Assembly (NCBI GenBank): GCA_022826745.1
Contig: JAJDUI010000017.1
Location: 25,987 to 89,986 of the forward strand
Origin: Thermoanaerobaculia bacterium
GTDB taxonomy: Bacteria > Acidobacteriota > Thermoanaerobaculia > Multivoradales > Multivoraceae
DNA length: 64,000 nucleotides
Reading direction: 5' to 3'
Every line of letters begins with the position of its first letter. Position 1 is the stretch's first letter. The notes beneath the pieces were generated by a model, which was not told where the DNA came from, made no database searches, and saw only the letters and a program-made list of their open reading frames with translations. This document shows, piece after piece, positions 52,088-60,560 of the stretch. The position numbers and the translations under genes were made by a program.

Positions 52088-53146
52088 TCAGTCAAGCGCA
52101 TCGAGGAAGCGGAGAGCGTCGGCCACGGACGCCTCGGTCGCCTCCTCCATGATCCTGTGGCCGGCGCCGGGATAGACCTCCAGCGTGCTCCGGGAAAGCC
52201 CGGCGTGGAACTTCTCCCCGACCGCCGGCGGCACCAGCGGATCCAGCTCTCCGATCTGCACGAGGACCGGCATCTCGAGCTCGCCGAGCCGGGGTTCGAG
52301 GTCGCGCGGATCGTGCATGACGGCGGCGTACTGGCGGAACATCAGCGCGACCGCGTACCGGTTGCCCTCGTGGCGAAGGATGCGGCCGAAGCGCGCCGCG
52401 AACTCCGGGGTCACCAGTTCGTCGCGGGCCATCATGTACTTGAGCGTCTCGCCAACGACCCAGGGGCTGCCAACCTTCGCCAGCAGGCGGTCCAGCAGGG
52501 ACAACTCGATCTCGCCGAGCCCGGTTTCGGCCGGCTCCGCGTCCGGGTCGATGAAGACGCCGTCCACGTCGTATCCCTCGTCGCCCGGGACGCCTTCCGG
52601 GCCGATCAGGATCAGGGACCCGATCTGGTCCGGGTGCTCGAGGGCATAGAGCAGAACCACGCCGCCGCCCATCGAGTGGCCGGCAAGCGCGAAGCGGTCG
52701 ACGCCGAGCTCCACCAGGACCTCGCGTACGAACTCGACCATCGACTCGCGCGTGTAGATGTCGCCCGGGATCCGCCCGGTGAGGCCGTGTGCCGGGAGGT
52801 CGACTCGGATGACCCGGTGGCTCTCGACGAGCTTCGGGATCCAGGGCTCCCAGTTGTGCAGCGAGCCGAGGCCTCCGTGTATCAGGACGAGCGGTGGAGC
52901 GTCCGGCTGGCCCTGGTCGCGATAGTGGGCGACGGCGCCGCCCGGCAGTTCCAGGAAGCGGGAGTCGGTGCTCACGTACTCGCCGAGCTGTTCGCGGGAC
53001 AGATCGGGGCGGAGAAGCACGGCTGCCCCGACGGCAACCACCAGGACGAGCAGTCCGGCCAGGCTCAGGCCGATGATCGTGAGCCAGCGTCTTAGGCGTC
53101 GGGGTCGAGCCGGCGGGCTTGGCGGGCTCTCCGGGTTCGCGTTCAT
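52088..53146 (-). CDS. Alpha/beta hydrolase, membrane-anchored
   Basis: A 352-residue hydrolase. A basic, Pro-rich N-terminus is followed by one membrane segment at about residues 25-48 (LTIIGLSLAGLLVLVVAVGAAV), which would anchor it facing the periplasm. The oxyanion block VLIHGGLGSLHNW, the nucleophile in ALAGHSMGGGVVLLYAL, the Asp in IGELDPLVPP and the His in YPGAGHRIM complete the triad. Its ATG overlaps the stop of the upstream tannase-like gene (ATGA). Likely an esterase or lactonase acting with that enzyme. Confidence 0.88.
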   Translation of the reverse strand: MNANPESPPSPPARPRRLRRWLTIIGLSLAGLLVLVVAVGAAVLLRPDLSREQLGEYVSTDSRFLELPGGAVAHYRDQGQPDAPPLVLIHGGLGSLHNWEPWIPKLVESHRVIRVDLPAHGLTGRIPGDIYTRESMVEFVREVLVELGVDRFALAGHSMGGGVVLLYALEHPDQIGSLILIGPEGVPGDEGYDVDGVFIDPDAEPAETGLGEIELSLLDRLLAKVGSPWVVGETLKYMMARDELVTPEFAARFGRILRHEGNRYAVALMFRQYAAVMHDPRDLEPRLGELEMPVLVQIGELDPLVPPAVGEKFHAGLSRSTLEVYPGAGHRIMEEATEASVADALRFLDALD

Positions 53147-54696
53147 CGATCCAGGACCTCTTCCCTGCACTCGAAGCTCGCCACGTCGCTGAGTTCGCCG
53201 CTGCCGGAGTAGATCGCGACGCGCGGATAGCGGCAGATGGGGCGAGATTCGACGATGTCGCCGTTCTCGTCCCGGCGCGTGGCGGCGAGGGTCTCGGGGG
53301 CGACGCCCTCCTCGACCCAGCGCACGACCGCGGCGAAGGCGTTGTCCGGAGTACGACCCGGAATGTCGCGGCAATGCAGCGCGCCGGGGGCCATGAAGAG
53401 GCGCAGGAAGGCGTCCGTCTCACCCATGCGCTCCTGGACGCCCTCGAACCAGTCGACCGTCCCCTGGGCGTAGATCAACGGATCCGACCAGCCGTGCCAG
53501 ACGATCGCCTTGCCGCCGCGGTCGCGGAAGCCGGCGAGATCCGTGCGGTCGGTGCCGAACACGCGACCGAACTCCTCGACGGACTGGTCCCAGTAGTGCT
53601 CGTAGGAGGCGCGGGTGAGGCCGGTCCAGTCGAACTCCGGGTCGCGGGCGAGGAAGTAGCGGAACCAGTCGAGGGTGATCCGCATGGGCCGGCCCGCCGG
53701 CGGGTCGCCGGCGGTGCCGTTGAGCGAGAGGAAGTTCGTGCCGGGGGCCAAGCCGTACCAGAGGAAGGAGCCGTCACGGCGGCGCGGACCCTCGAGGATC
53801 TTCCGGATGACGGCGATGTCCGCCTCGGTGATCGGGCCGCAGTTCTCGCTCTCCGCCTCCGCCTCGGCGCCGAGAAGCTCCCCAGGATCGAACGGGCACT
53901 GCCGCGGGTCGGGGATGACACCGTCGGCGAGGCCGTCCTGGAGGTCGCAGGCTTCGACCGCCTTCGCCTGGGCGAGCCGGAAGGCGCACGGACGCACGAA
54001 GTGGCCGCTCTCGAGCATGACGAGCTGCCCCCACATCTGGGCGAGATGCAGCCGATCCCAGTTGATCGCCGGTGCGCCGGAGAGGACGCCGTCGTAGTCG
54101 TCCGGGTAGCGCTGGACCACCATCAGCCCCTGACGGCCGCCGGTCGAGCAGCCGCGGAAGTAGGAGTACCCGGGCTGCCGGCCGTAGAAGGCCGCGGTGA
54201 GTTCCTTGCCGACCCGGGTCATCGCGTGGATGCCGAGGTAGGCGTTGTCGCGGATCAGCATCCACTCGAGGGCGCCGTCCGGCCCGAGGGCGAAGCTGCC
54301 GCTGTTCTCCTCGTGGCCCGTGTCCGTGGCCGCGGCCGCGAAGCCCTCCCGAACGGCGGCCGGCAGGGAGCGCGGGCTGCCGCCCGAGAAACCGCCGCCG
54401 CCGGTGCCGAGGAAGCGGCCGTTCCAGTTCTCAAGAGGGAGGGCGACCCAGATCGTGAGGCGATCGTCGGCTGGCGGGTGGGTGGCGATCACGGTGACCT
54501 GGCAGTGGGCCGGTGCGCCGGTCGGTGCGGTTTCGACGCTCGCCGATTCGACGGTGGCGTCGAGCAGATCGAGGGTTGCCAGGCTCTCGCAGGCCCGGGC
54601 TGGGTTAGCGGAGTCGTAGAGGGGTGGTGGCCACTGGGTCGCAGCCGGAGCAGCCAGGGCCAAGGAGAGGACGGTGGGTGCCAGGCAGTACTTCAC
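53143..54696 (-). CDS. Tannase/feruloyl esterase family hydrolase, exported
   Basis: A 517-residue secreted esterase. Signal peptide about residues 1-20 (CLAPTVLSLALAAPAAT). The family's CS-D-HC catalytic set is visible: GCSTGGRQG with Cys next to the Ser, Asp in HGWSDPLIYAQGT, and His-Cys in PGALHCRDI; the two Cys would form the conserved disulfide. The calcium-site lid ACDLQDGLADGVIPDPRQC is present. Substrates are esters of plant phenolic acids such as ferulate or gallate. It is coupled to the downstream alpha/beta hydrolase by a 4-bp overlap. Confidence 0.9.
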   Translation of the reverse strand: MKYCLAPTVLSLALAAPAATQWPPPLYDSANPARACESLATLDLLDATVESASVETAPTGAPAHCQVTVIATHPPADDRLTIWVALPLENWNGRFLGTGGGGFSGGSPRSLPAAVREGFAAAATDTGHEENSGSFALGPDGALEWMLIRDNAYLGIHAMTRVGKELTAAFYGRQPGYSYFRGCSTGGRQGLMVVQRYPDDYDGVLSGAPAINWDRLHLAQMWGQLVMLESGHFVRPCAFRLAQAKAVEACDLQDGLADGVIPDPRQCPFDPGELLGAEAEAESENCGPITEADIAVIRKILEGPRRRDGSFLWYGLAPGTNFLSLNGTAGDPPAGRPMRITLDWFRYFLARDPEFDWTGLTRASYEHYWDQSVEEFGRVFGTDRTDLAGFRDRGGKAIVWHGWSDPLIYAQGTVDWFEGVQERMGETDAFLRLFMAPGALHCRDIPGRTPDNAFAAVVRWVEEGVAPETLAATRRDENGDIVESRPICRYPRVAIYSGSGELSDVASFECREEVLDR

Positions 54697-54707
54697 GGGT
54701 CACAACA

Positions 54708-54783
54708 TGGTCGCCGCTTCGCGGCGCGTCTCAAGAGGCCGCCTGCGGCGGCGGCCGGCCAGAAGGCCGGCGCACCGACAGTC
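54708..54783. repeat. Palindromic intergenic repeat R10
   Basis: CGCCGC-tt-CGCGGCG, GGCCGCC-tgc-GGCGGCGGCC, then GCCGGCC-agaa-GGCCGGC and the alternative end GCACCGACAG. It lies between divergent genes. Confidence 0.8.
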
Positions 54784-54873
54784 CGCGGCGCGACGTTCTC
54801 ACGCATTAGAGCAACGGTAGAGGGTATCGTCCGCGGCACACCTGATCGGCACTGCCCTCAAAGGAGAGTCCCC

Positions 54874-55947
54874 ATGAAGAGATCGAGCCCTCGAACCCTG
54901 CCGGTCGTTCCGCTGGCGCTGAGCCTGGCACTCGCGTTCACCGTCGCCGGCGCGCCCGCTGCGGCCCAGGAGTCCGGCTCATGGTCGATCGGCGAGCGGA
55001 TCGTGCCGGCGCCGGCCGGTGCGAGCGACGCCCTTCGGTCCGCTCTCTCCGCGACGCCGGCCCCGAACGTCGCCGCGTCGAAACAGCAGACGCCGCAGAG
55101 CGACGAACAGTGGCTCGTGATGCAGAAGGCGACGGCCAACGCCAACCTCGACCAGCTCGCGAGCGGGTTCGGCGTGTCGATCGAGAAGGACGAGATCGAG
55201 GGAGTGACGGTCTACCGGGTGGCGCCCGGGAAGGTCCATCCCCGGCACACGGACCACCTCTTCCTGCACGTTCACGGCGGCGGCTACGTCCTGAACGGCG
55301 GCGACGCCTCGGTCACCGAAGCGGCCATGGTCGCGTCCCGGGCGGGCATCATGGCCCTGTCCGTCGACTACCGCATGCCGCCGGAGCACCCGTTCCCCGC
55401 CGCGGTCGAAGACGTGGTCTCCGTCTACAAGCACCTGCTGGAGAACCGGTCCGCGAAGTCGGTCGCCATCGGCGGCACGTCCGCGGGCGGCGGGCTGTCG
55501 CTCGCGGCGGTACACCGCTTCATCGCCCTCGGTCTCGATGTGCCCGGAGCCATCTACGCCGGAACGCCCTGGGCTGACCTGACGAAGACCAGCGACAGCC
55601 TGTTCACGAACGAAGGGCTCGACCGCATCCTGGTCACCTACGACGGGTTTCTTGGCGCGGCGGCGCGGCTCTACGCCGATGGCCATGACATGAAGGATCC
55701 GTTGATCTCACCCGTCTACGGCGACTTCGAGGGGTTCCCGCCGACGTACCTGATCACCGGCACCCGCGACATGTTCCTGAGCGACACGGCGCGGACTCAC
55801 CGCAAGTTGCGCGCGGCCGGCGTGGTTGCGGATTTGCACGTCTACGAGGGCGTGGCCCACGCTGACTACCTGATTCTCGTGGGGTCGCCTGAATCGGAGG
55901 ATGTGTTCGCGGAGGTGAGCGCGTTCTTCAAGACGCACCTGGAGTAG
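54874..55947 (+). CDS. Alpha/beta hydrolase, hormone-sensitive-lipase type, exported
   Basis: A 357-residue secreted esterase. ATG at 54874 follows AAAGGAG; the open frame upstream is antisense to the tannase-like gene and is not coding. Signal peptide to about residue 32 (ALSLALAFTVAGAPAAAQ). The HSL-family oxyanion motif is VHGGGYVLNGG, nucleophile in IGGTSAGGGLSLA, Asp in ITGTRDMFLSD and His in EGVAHADYL. Family members cut short acyl esters. Divergent from the tannase-like operon, with a repeat in between. Confidence 0.9.
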   Translation: MKRSSPRTLPVVPLALSLALAFTVAGAPAAAQESGSWSIGERIVPAPAGASDALRSALSATPAPNVAASKQQTPQSDEQWLVMQKATANANLDQLASGFGVSIEKDEIEGVTVYRVAPGKVHPRHTDHLFLHVHGGGYVLNGGDASVTEAAMVASRAGIMALSVDYRMPPEHPFPAAVEDVVSVYKHLLENRSAKSVAIGGTSAGGGLSLAAVHRFIALGLDVPGAIYAGTPWADLTKTSDSLFTNEGLDRILVTYDGFLGAAARLYADGHDMKDPLISPVYGDFEGFPPTYLITGTRDMFLSDTARTHRKLRAAGVVADLHVYEGVAHADYLILVGSPESEDVFAEVSAFFKTHLE

Positions 55948-55958
55948 GGAAGCCGGAA

Positions 55959-56030
55959 GTCGTCGCCGCTTCGCGGCGCGTTTCCTGGCCGCCTTCGGCG
56001 GCAGCGGGTCAGAAGACCCGCGCACCCAGA
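55959..56030. repeat. Palindromic intergenic repeat R11
   Basis: CGCCGC-tt-CGCGGCG, TGGCCGCC-ttc-GGCGGCA, then GCGGGTC-agaa-GACCCGC and GCACCCAGAG. It is the same module order as R8-R10 with the GGGTC-type third stem. It sits between convergent genes. Confidence 0.8.
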
Positions 56031-56076
56031 GCGCCGTCCTCGGCATGGCGGCGCGCTCTGCTGTGGGCGTGGCTTC

Positions 56077-56448
56077 CTAGCTGCCGCGGGTCGCCGTGAA
56101 CTCGCGCTCGCCGCGGGGAGTGATCATCTTGCCGGTCATGGCGTCGCCGTCGACCGTCGCCTCAAAGTTGAGGTTGAAGGTCTGGCCGCCCCTGCCGATC
56201 TCGCGGCCGAACTTGAGCGTCTCGCCGTCCCAGGACACGTTCTTCAGGTCGCCGTTCCGGCGCGGGTTGGTCCAGGTGCCCTTGAGTTCTCCGTCGACTT
56301 CCGTGAACTCGTACACGACCTCGAAGCTGCCCTGGGGCGTCTCGGTCGTCGACTCCCACTTGCCGAGGACGGGGGCGTTGTCGGCGGCCGCTGCTGTGGG
56401 CGCGAAGGCAAGGGCGACGGCGGCGGCGATCAGGATCGACTGTCTCAT
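56077..56448 (-). CDS. Small secreted protein, 123 aa, lipocalin-like composition
   Basis: ATG at 56448 follows GAGGAG by 6 bases. The signal peptide is SILIAAAVALAFAPTAAA. The mature 100 residues are rich in alternating polar and hydrophobic positions (GKWESTTETPQGSFEVVYEFTE, LKGTWTN, GQTFNLNFEATVDGDAMTGKM), as expected of a small antiparallel beta barrel. I do not know a function; similar short proteins are often annotated as hypothetical. It is divergent from the VOC-family gene. Confidence 0.75.
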   Translation of the reverse strand: MRQSILIAAAVALAFAPTAAAADNAPVLGKWESTTETPQGSFEVVYEFTEVDGELKGTWTNPRRNGDLKNVSWDGETLKFGREIGRGGQTFNLNFEATVDGDAMTGKMITPRGEREFTATRGS

Positions 56449-56480
56449 GGCAGGCTCCTCAATCGGTTCGGAGGGTGGAT

Positions 56481-56494
56481 CGTGGCCGGCCACG
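56481..56494. promoter_or_regulatory. Perfect 14-bp palindrome CGTGGCCGGCCACG
   Basis: It lies between the divergent starts at 56448 and 56551, a place suited to an operator for both genes. TAGAAT at 56533-56538, 12 bases before the right-hand ATG, is a possible -10 element. Confidence 0.35.
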
Positions 56495-56550
56495 ACGCTG
56501 GCGGCTGAACGCCTGCGCCTGGTGACCGCCCCTAGAATGAAACGACTTCG

Positions 56551-57309
56551 ATGAAAAGGACGACCGCCGCCGTCGTTTTGTTGCTGTTCCCATGGAGCTG
56601 CGCCGGCGACGGCGGCCGGCAGACGGCCGTGCCACCGCCCGAAGGTGGCGAGGAGACCCCGCAGATGAAGATCGACCACTTCATGTACGCCGTTGCCGAT
56701 CTCGACGAAGGCATGGCGTGGGCCGAGGGAGCCTTCGGCGTGGCGCCTGCCTTCGGCGGCTCGCACGAGGGTCTCGGCACGCGCAATGCCTTGTTGAGCC
56801 TTGGCGACACCTACCTTGAGATCATCGCGCCGGACCCGGCGCAGGCGGTCGAGAGCCAGATGGTCACCGGAATGGCCGCGATGAGCGCCGGAGGGTTGGT
56901 GACCTGGGCGGCGCAGGGGGATCTCGTCGTCACGAAGGGGTTGCTCGAGGAGGCCGGGATCCCGTCGGCCGGCCCGGTCGAGACGCGGCGGCGCACGGCG
57001 GACGGCGGGCTGCTCGTCTGGGACTTGTTGTTCCCGCAGGGGGGCAGCTACGGGATGCCGTTCTTCATCGACTGGCGGGAGTCGCCGCATCCGGCGACGA
57101 CGACGCCGGCCGGCGGGGAGTTGGTGTCGTTCGGGATTTCGACGCCGGATGCGGGGGATCTCGGCGCGGTGCTGGCGGGTCTTGGGCTGGATGTCGAGGT
57201 GTCGGAGGGAGATGCCGAGATGCGGGTCGTGATCGAGGGGGCGAAGGGGCTCGTGGAGTTGGTGTCGACGAAGGAGAGCCGGGGGTTGCAGCCGTCGTCG
57301 CGGCGTTGA
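56551..57309 (+). CDS. VOC family protein (glyoxalase-like domain), probable lipoprotein
   Basis: A 252-residue protein. A short leader (TTAAVVLLLFPWSCAG) may end in a lipid Cys. The glyoxalase-like domain (PF13468 type) follows: IDHFMYAVADLDEGMAWAEGAFGV, RNALLSLGDTYLEIIAPDP, and a second half ending VVIEGAKGLVELVS. The HHxE-type metal set typical of VOC enzymes is only partly visible (His in IDHFMYA, Glu in TYLEIIAP). Substrate unknown. Divergent from the small secreted protein. Confidence 0.78.
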   Translation: MKRTTAAVVLLLFPWSCAGDGGRQTAVPPPEGGEETPQMKIDHFMYAVADLDEGMAWAEGAFGVAPAFGGSHEGLGTRNALLSLGDTYLEIIAPDPAQAVESQMVTGMAAMSAGGLVTWAAQGDLVVTKGLLEEAGIPSAGPVETRRRTADGGLLVWDLLFPQGGSYGMPFFIDWRESPHPATTTPAGGELVSFGISTPDAGDLGAVLAGLGLDVEVSEGDAEMRVVIEGAKGLVELVSTKESRGLQPSSRR

Positions 57310-57326
57310 TGGGATTCAGGCCTCTG

Positions 57327-57536
57327 CTGGGTACACGGGTCTGACATCCGACCGCCCGAAGACGGGCGCTCGGACTGTGACGCGGCTGGCGCGGGGACGC
57401 GCCAGCCGGGTTCTGACCCGCCCACGGGCGAAGCCGCGGAGCGGCGCAGCCCGGACAATAGGGCCGCCGGCCGGAGGCCGGCGACGACTTCGACGCCGCC
57501 TGCGGCGGCAGCGGGTCAGAGGACCCGCGCACCCAG
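57327..57536. repeat. Large composite palindromic repeat R12
   Basis: The longest copy (about 210 bases). It opens CTGGGTACACGGGTCTGAC and closes GACCCGCGCACCCAG. Internal stems include GCCCG-aaga-CGGGC, GGCTGGCGCG-ggga-CGCGCCAGCC, GCCGGCC-gga-GGCCGGC and GCCGCC-tgc-GGCGGC. It fills most of the gene-free gap 57310-57604, where nothing else was recognised. Confidence 0.8.
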
Positions 57537-57604
57537 CGGAGAGTGTCATTGCTGGCAGTGGGAGTAGGGTTGGTCGTCACAACCCCCGAAGGGAAGAAGG
57601 AACG

Positions 57605-58567
57605 ATGACTGAGAAGCCACTGAAGAACCGGGTTCGTCTGGCCGGCCGCTGCGTCGCGGTCGCAGGTCTGAACCTCGCGCTCGCCCTCCCCGCCGCGGCC
57701 CAGCTCGACATCGACGACTGGGCCAAACGGGCCGGCGAGCAGATCGTCTGGCACCAGACCCAGTTGAGCGACACGGTCTACCTGCTCCTGCCCGAGCCCG
57801 GGCTGGCCGGCAACCTCGCGGTCTCCGCGGGCGAGGACGGCATCCTGATCGTCGACGACGCGATGATGCCGGTCGTGCCGAAGATCAAGGCGGCGGTCGC
57901 GAAGATCCAGGAGGGCAGGATCGACTTCGTCGTCAACTCGCACTACCACTTCGATCACGCGGGCGGCAACGCGGGCTTCGGCGCCGACTCCGCGATCGTC
58001 GCGCACGCGAACGTGCGCAAGCGCCTGCTGGAGAACCGGCACGCCGGCGCGAACTTCTCGGCCACGCCGTTCCCGTCCGAGGCGCTGCCGATCGTGACCT
58101 TCAACGAGAGCGTCACGCTGCACTGGAACGGCGAGGCGATCGACGTGATCTTCTTCGGTAACCCCGCCCACACGGACGGCGACGTGGCGATCTTCTTCCG
58201 CGACTCGAACGTGGTCCACGCCGGCGACCAGTTCCCGAACCTCGGCGGCTATCCCTACATCGACCGGGACGTCGGCGGCAGCGCCCTCGGCCTGCGCGAC
58301 AACATGGCCCAACTGCTCGAGATCGTCGACGACGAGACGCAGATCATCCCCGGCCACGGACCGCTGGCGACGAAGGCCGACCTGCAGAAGTACCACGACT
58401 ACGTGGCGGAGACGATCGACCACATCGACCGGCAAAAGCGCGCCGGCAAGTCGCTCGAGGACGTCCAGAAGGACGGCCTGCCGGAGAAGTACGCGCCGTA
58501 CGGCAACGGCCCGCTGTCGCCGGAGCCGGTCTGGATCGGTTACGTCTGGGCCAGCCTCGACGACTGA
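57605..58567 (+). CDS. MBL-fold metallo-hydrolase, exported
   Basis: A 320-residue protein. ATG at 57605 follows GAAGGA; the leader is VAVAGLNLALALPAAAQ. It has the full zinc set: HxHxDH in NSHYHFDHAGGN, His in GNPAHTDGD, Asp in HAGDQFPNLGG and His in IIPGHGPLA. It therefore contrasts with the altered motif of the exported MBL protein at 21964. The C-terminus has a helical tail (DLQKYHDYVAETIDHIDRQ). It is followed 16 bases later by an ABC ATPase, so the three genes may be co-transcribed. Substrate unknown. Confidence 0.9.
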   Translation: MTEKPLKNRVRLAGRCVAVAGLNLALALPAAAQLDIDDWAKRAGEQIVWHQTQLSDTVYLLLPEPGLAGNLAVSAGEDGILIVDDAMMPVVPKIKAAVAKIQEGRIDFVVNSHYHFDHAGGNAGFGADSAIVAHANVRKRLLENRHAGANFSATPFPSEALPIVTFNESVTLHWNGEAIDVIFFGNPAHTDGDVAIFFRDSNVVHAGDQFPNLGGYPYIDRDVGGSALGLRDNMAQLLEIVDDETQIIPGHGPLATKADLQKYHDYVAETIDHIDRQKRAGKSLEDVQKDGLPEKYAPYGNGPLSPEPVWIGYVWASLDD

Positions 58568-58583
58568 GATCGCAGCCGCGGCG

Positions 58584-59345
58584 ATGAACAACGACGTCGT
58601 GATCGACGTCCGGGACCTGCGAAAGAGCTACGGGGAACTCGTAGCCGTCGACGGCGTCTCGTTCCAGGTCCACCGCGGCGAGATCTTCGGCATGCTGGGC
58701 CCGAACGGGGCCGGCAAGACGACGACGGTCGAGATCCTGGAGGGGCTCCGCCAGGCGGGTGGCGGCGAGGCGTTCATCGACTGCGTCGGCGTGAAGAAGA
58801 ACCGGCGGCGGGTCAAGAGCATGATCGGCGTGCAGCTCCAGCAGAACGCCTTCTTCGACAACCTGACGCTGCGCGAAACGGTCCAGTTGTTCGCGACGAT
58901 CTACGGCTCTGACGCCTCGCCGGACGAGATGCTGGCCAGGGTCGACCTGGCGGATCGGGCCAGGTCCCGGTACAAACACCTCTCCGGCGGCCAGCGGCAG
59001 CGCTTCTCGATCGCGGTCGCCATGGTCAACGAGCCGGTGGCGATGTTCCTCGACGAACCGACGACCGGGCTCGACCCCCAGGCCCGCCGCAGGATGTGGA
59101 AACTGATCGACGGCCTGCGCTCCGACGGCATGGCGATCATGCTGACCACCCACTACATGGAAGAGGCGGAGGTCCTCTGCGACCGCGTGGCGGTCATCGA
59201 CCGCGGCTCGATCGTCGCGGTGGACGCACCGCAGACGTTGATCGAGCAGTTGGCGAAGCGCGGCGGCCAGTCGGTCCGCCGGGACGGCACCCTGACGCTC
59301 GAAGACGTCTTCCTCGATCTGACCGGGCACCAGCTCGTCGAGTAG
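58584..59345 (+). CDS. ABC transporter ATP-binding protein
   Basis: A 253-residue ATPase subunit of an ABC-2-type exporter. Walker A GPNGAGKTT (about residue 39), Q-loop in IGVQLQQNAF, signature LSGGQRQRFS, Walker B VAMFLDEPTTGLD and H-loop TTHYMEEAE are all present. It resembles DrrA/NatA-type ATPases that drive export of drugs, lipids or polysaccharide. The permease gene starts 10 bases after its stop. Confidence 0.93.
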   Translation: MNNDVVIDVRDLRKSYGELVAVDGVSFQVHRGEIFGMLGPNGAGKTTTVEILEGLRQAGGGEAFIDCVGVKKNRRRVKSMIGVQLQQNAFFDNLTLRETVQLFATIYGSDASPDEMLARVDLADRARSRYKHLSGGQRQRFSIAVAMVNEPVAMFLDEPTTGLDPQARRRMWKLIDGLRSDGMAIMLTTHYMEEAEVLCDRVAVIDRGSIVAVDAPQTLIEQLAKRGGQSVRRDGTLTLEDVFLDLTGHQLVE

Positions 59346-59355
59346 GGACGCCACG

Positions 59356-60474
59356 ATGAAGATCTACGCGGCCTTCATCGCCGCCGAACTGAAGATGTTC
59401 TTCCGCGACCGGGCGGCGCTCTTCTGGTCGCTGGCGTTCCCGACCGTGATGATGGTCGTCTTCGGCCTGTTCGACTTCGGCAGCTTCGCGCCGCCGAGCG
59501 TGGGCGTCGTCGACCAGGCGAGGAACCAGGCGTCGACCCTGCTGGTGTCCGTGCTGAAGGGCGAACTCGGCGGCGAGCCACTGTTCAACGTCCCGGAGGC
59601 GGACGACGCCGAGTTCCTGCGCTCGGAGGTCCTGGCCGGCGACATCACGGCGGTGATGGTGATTCCGGAGGGCTTCGGCGAACTCGGCGCCTCCTCGACC
59701 ATCGACCTCACCTTCGACGGCAGGAAGGCCCAGGAGGCGGAGGCCGCCCGGTCCATCCTCGGCCAGGTGCTCGAAGGCGTCTTCAAGTCCGTCGCCAACA
59801 TTCCGGCCGAGTACAGGGTCGAGAACTGGGCGACGATCTCCGCCACCGAAGTCGCGGGCCGCGGCCAGGGCTACAAGGGCTTCATCGTGCCCGGGATCGT
59901 CTCGCTGGCGATCATGCAGAGCGCCCTCTTCGGCGTCGTCTTCACGCTGGTGCGGCTGCGCAACCAGGGCGTGCTCAAGCGTCTCTACGCAACGCCCATC
60001 GGCCCGAACCACTTCCTGGTCGGCTCGCTCACCACCAGGCTCCTGCTGCTCGTGATGCAGACGAACGTCCTTCTGCTCGTCGGCATCCTCGTCTCCCGGG
60101 TCGAGGTGGCTCCCGGCTACCCCCTGTTCTGGCTGGAGGTCATCCCGCTCATCTTCCTCGGCGGCCTCGTCTTCGCCTCACTGGGCCTGGCGATCTCCGG
60201 CATCGCGAAGACGGAGAACACCGCGGCGCCCCTGGCGAACATCGTCTCGCTGCCGCTGATGTTCCTGTCGGGCGTGTTCTTTCCCCAGACCGCGCTGCCG
60301 GACTGGCTTCTCGGATTCGCGAAGTGGCTGCCGCTGACCTTCCTCGCGGACGCGATGCGCGCCATGGTGAACAGCGGCGAGACGCTGTTCAGCCAGGGAG
60401 GCCCGATCCTGGGGCTGGCGGTGTGGGCCGTCCTCTGCTTCGGGCTCGCCGTGTGGGCGTTCCGCTGGGAGTGA
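59356..60474 (+). CDS. ABC-2 type transporter permease
   Basis: A 372-residue membrane subunit. One membrane segment near residues 20-42 (LFWSLAFPTVMMVVFGLF) is followed by an extracytoplasmic domain of about 120 residues, then five segments (IVSLAIMQSALFGVVFTLV, LLLLVMQTNVLLLVGILV, VIPLIFLGGLVFASLGLAI, LANIVSLPLMFLSGVFF, GLAVWAVLCFGLAVWAF). The block FLSGVFFPQTALPDWL is typical of ABC-2 permeases. It pairs with the ATPase just upstream to form an exporter of unknown substrate. Confidence 0.92.
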   Translation: MKIYAAFIAAELKMFFRDRAALFWSLAFPTVMMVVFGLFDFGSFAPPSVGVVDQARNQASTLLVSVLKGELGGEPLFNVPEADDAEFLRSEVLAGDITAVMVIPEGFGELGASSTIDLTFDGRKAQEAEAARSILGQVLEGVFKSVANIPAEYRVENWATISATEVAGRGQGYKGFIVPGIVSLAIMQSALFGVVFTLVRLRNQGVLKRLYATPIGPNHFLVGSLTTRLLLLVMQTNVLLLVGILVSRVEVAPGYPLFWLEVIPLIFLGGLVFASLGLAISGIAKTENTAAPLANIVSLPLMFLSGVFFPQTALPDWLLGFAKWLPLTFLADAMRAMVNSGETLFSQGGPILGLAVWAVLCFGLAVWAFRWE

Positions 60475-60493
60475 GCCAGTAGGGTCGCCACTT

Positions 60494-60550
60494 TCCGCGG
60501 GTCAAGCGACCCGCGGATTTCAGCCGGCCAGAAAGCCGGCGCACCGACAG
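60494..60550. repeat. Palindromic intergenic repeat R13
   Basis: CCGCGGGTC-aagc-GACCCGCGG, a perfect 9-bp stem, then GCCGGC-cagaaa-GCCGGC and the end GCACCGACAG. It sits between the convergent permease and secreted-protein genes and could act as a two-way terminator, although no T-run is present. Confidence 0.8.
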
Positions 60551-60560
60551 TCGGACGGAC

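Noticed and set aside
53119..54873. Upstream extension of the HSL-type hydrolase frame
   Set aside because: It is antisense to the tannase-like gene and the signal peptide and ribosome site support the start at 54874.
60494..60550. Repeat hairpins as classical intrinsic terminators
   Set aside because: None of the hairpins is followed by a T-run, and other copies lie between divergent genes where a terminator is not expected.
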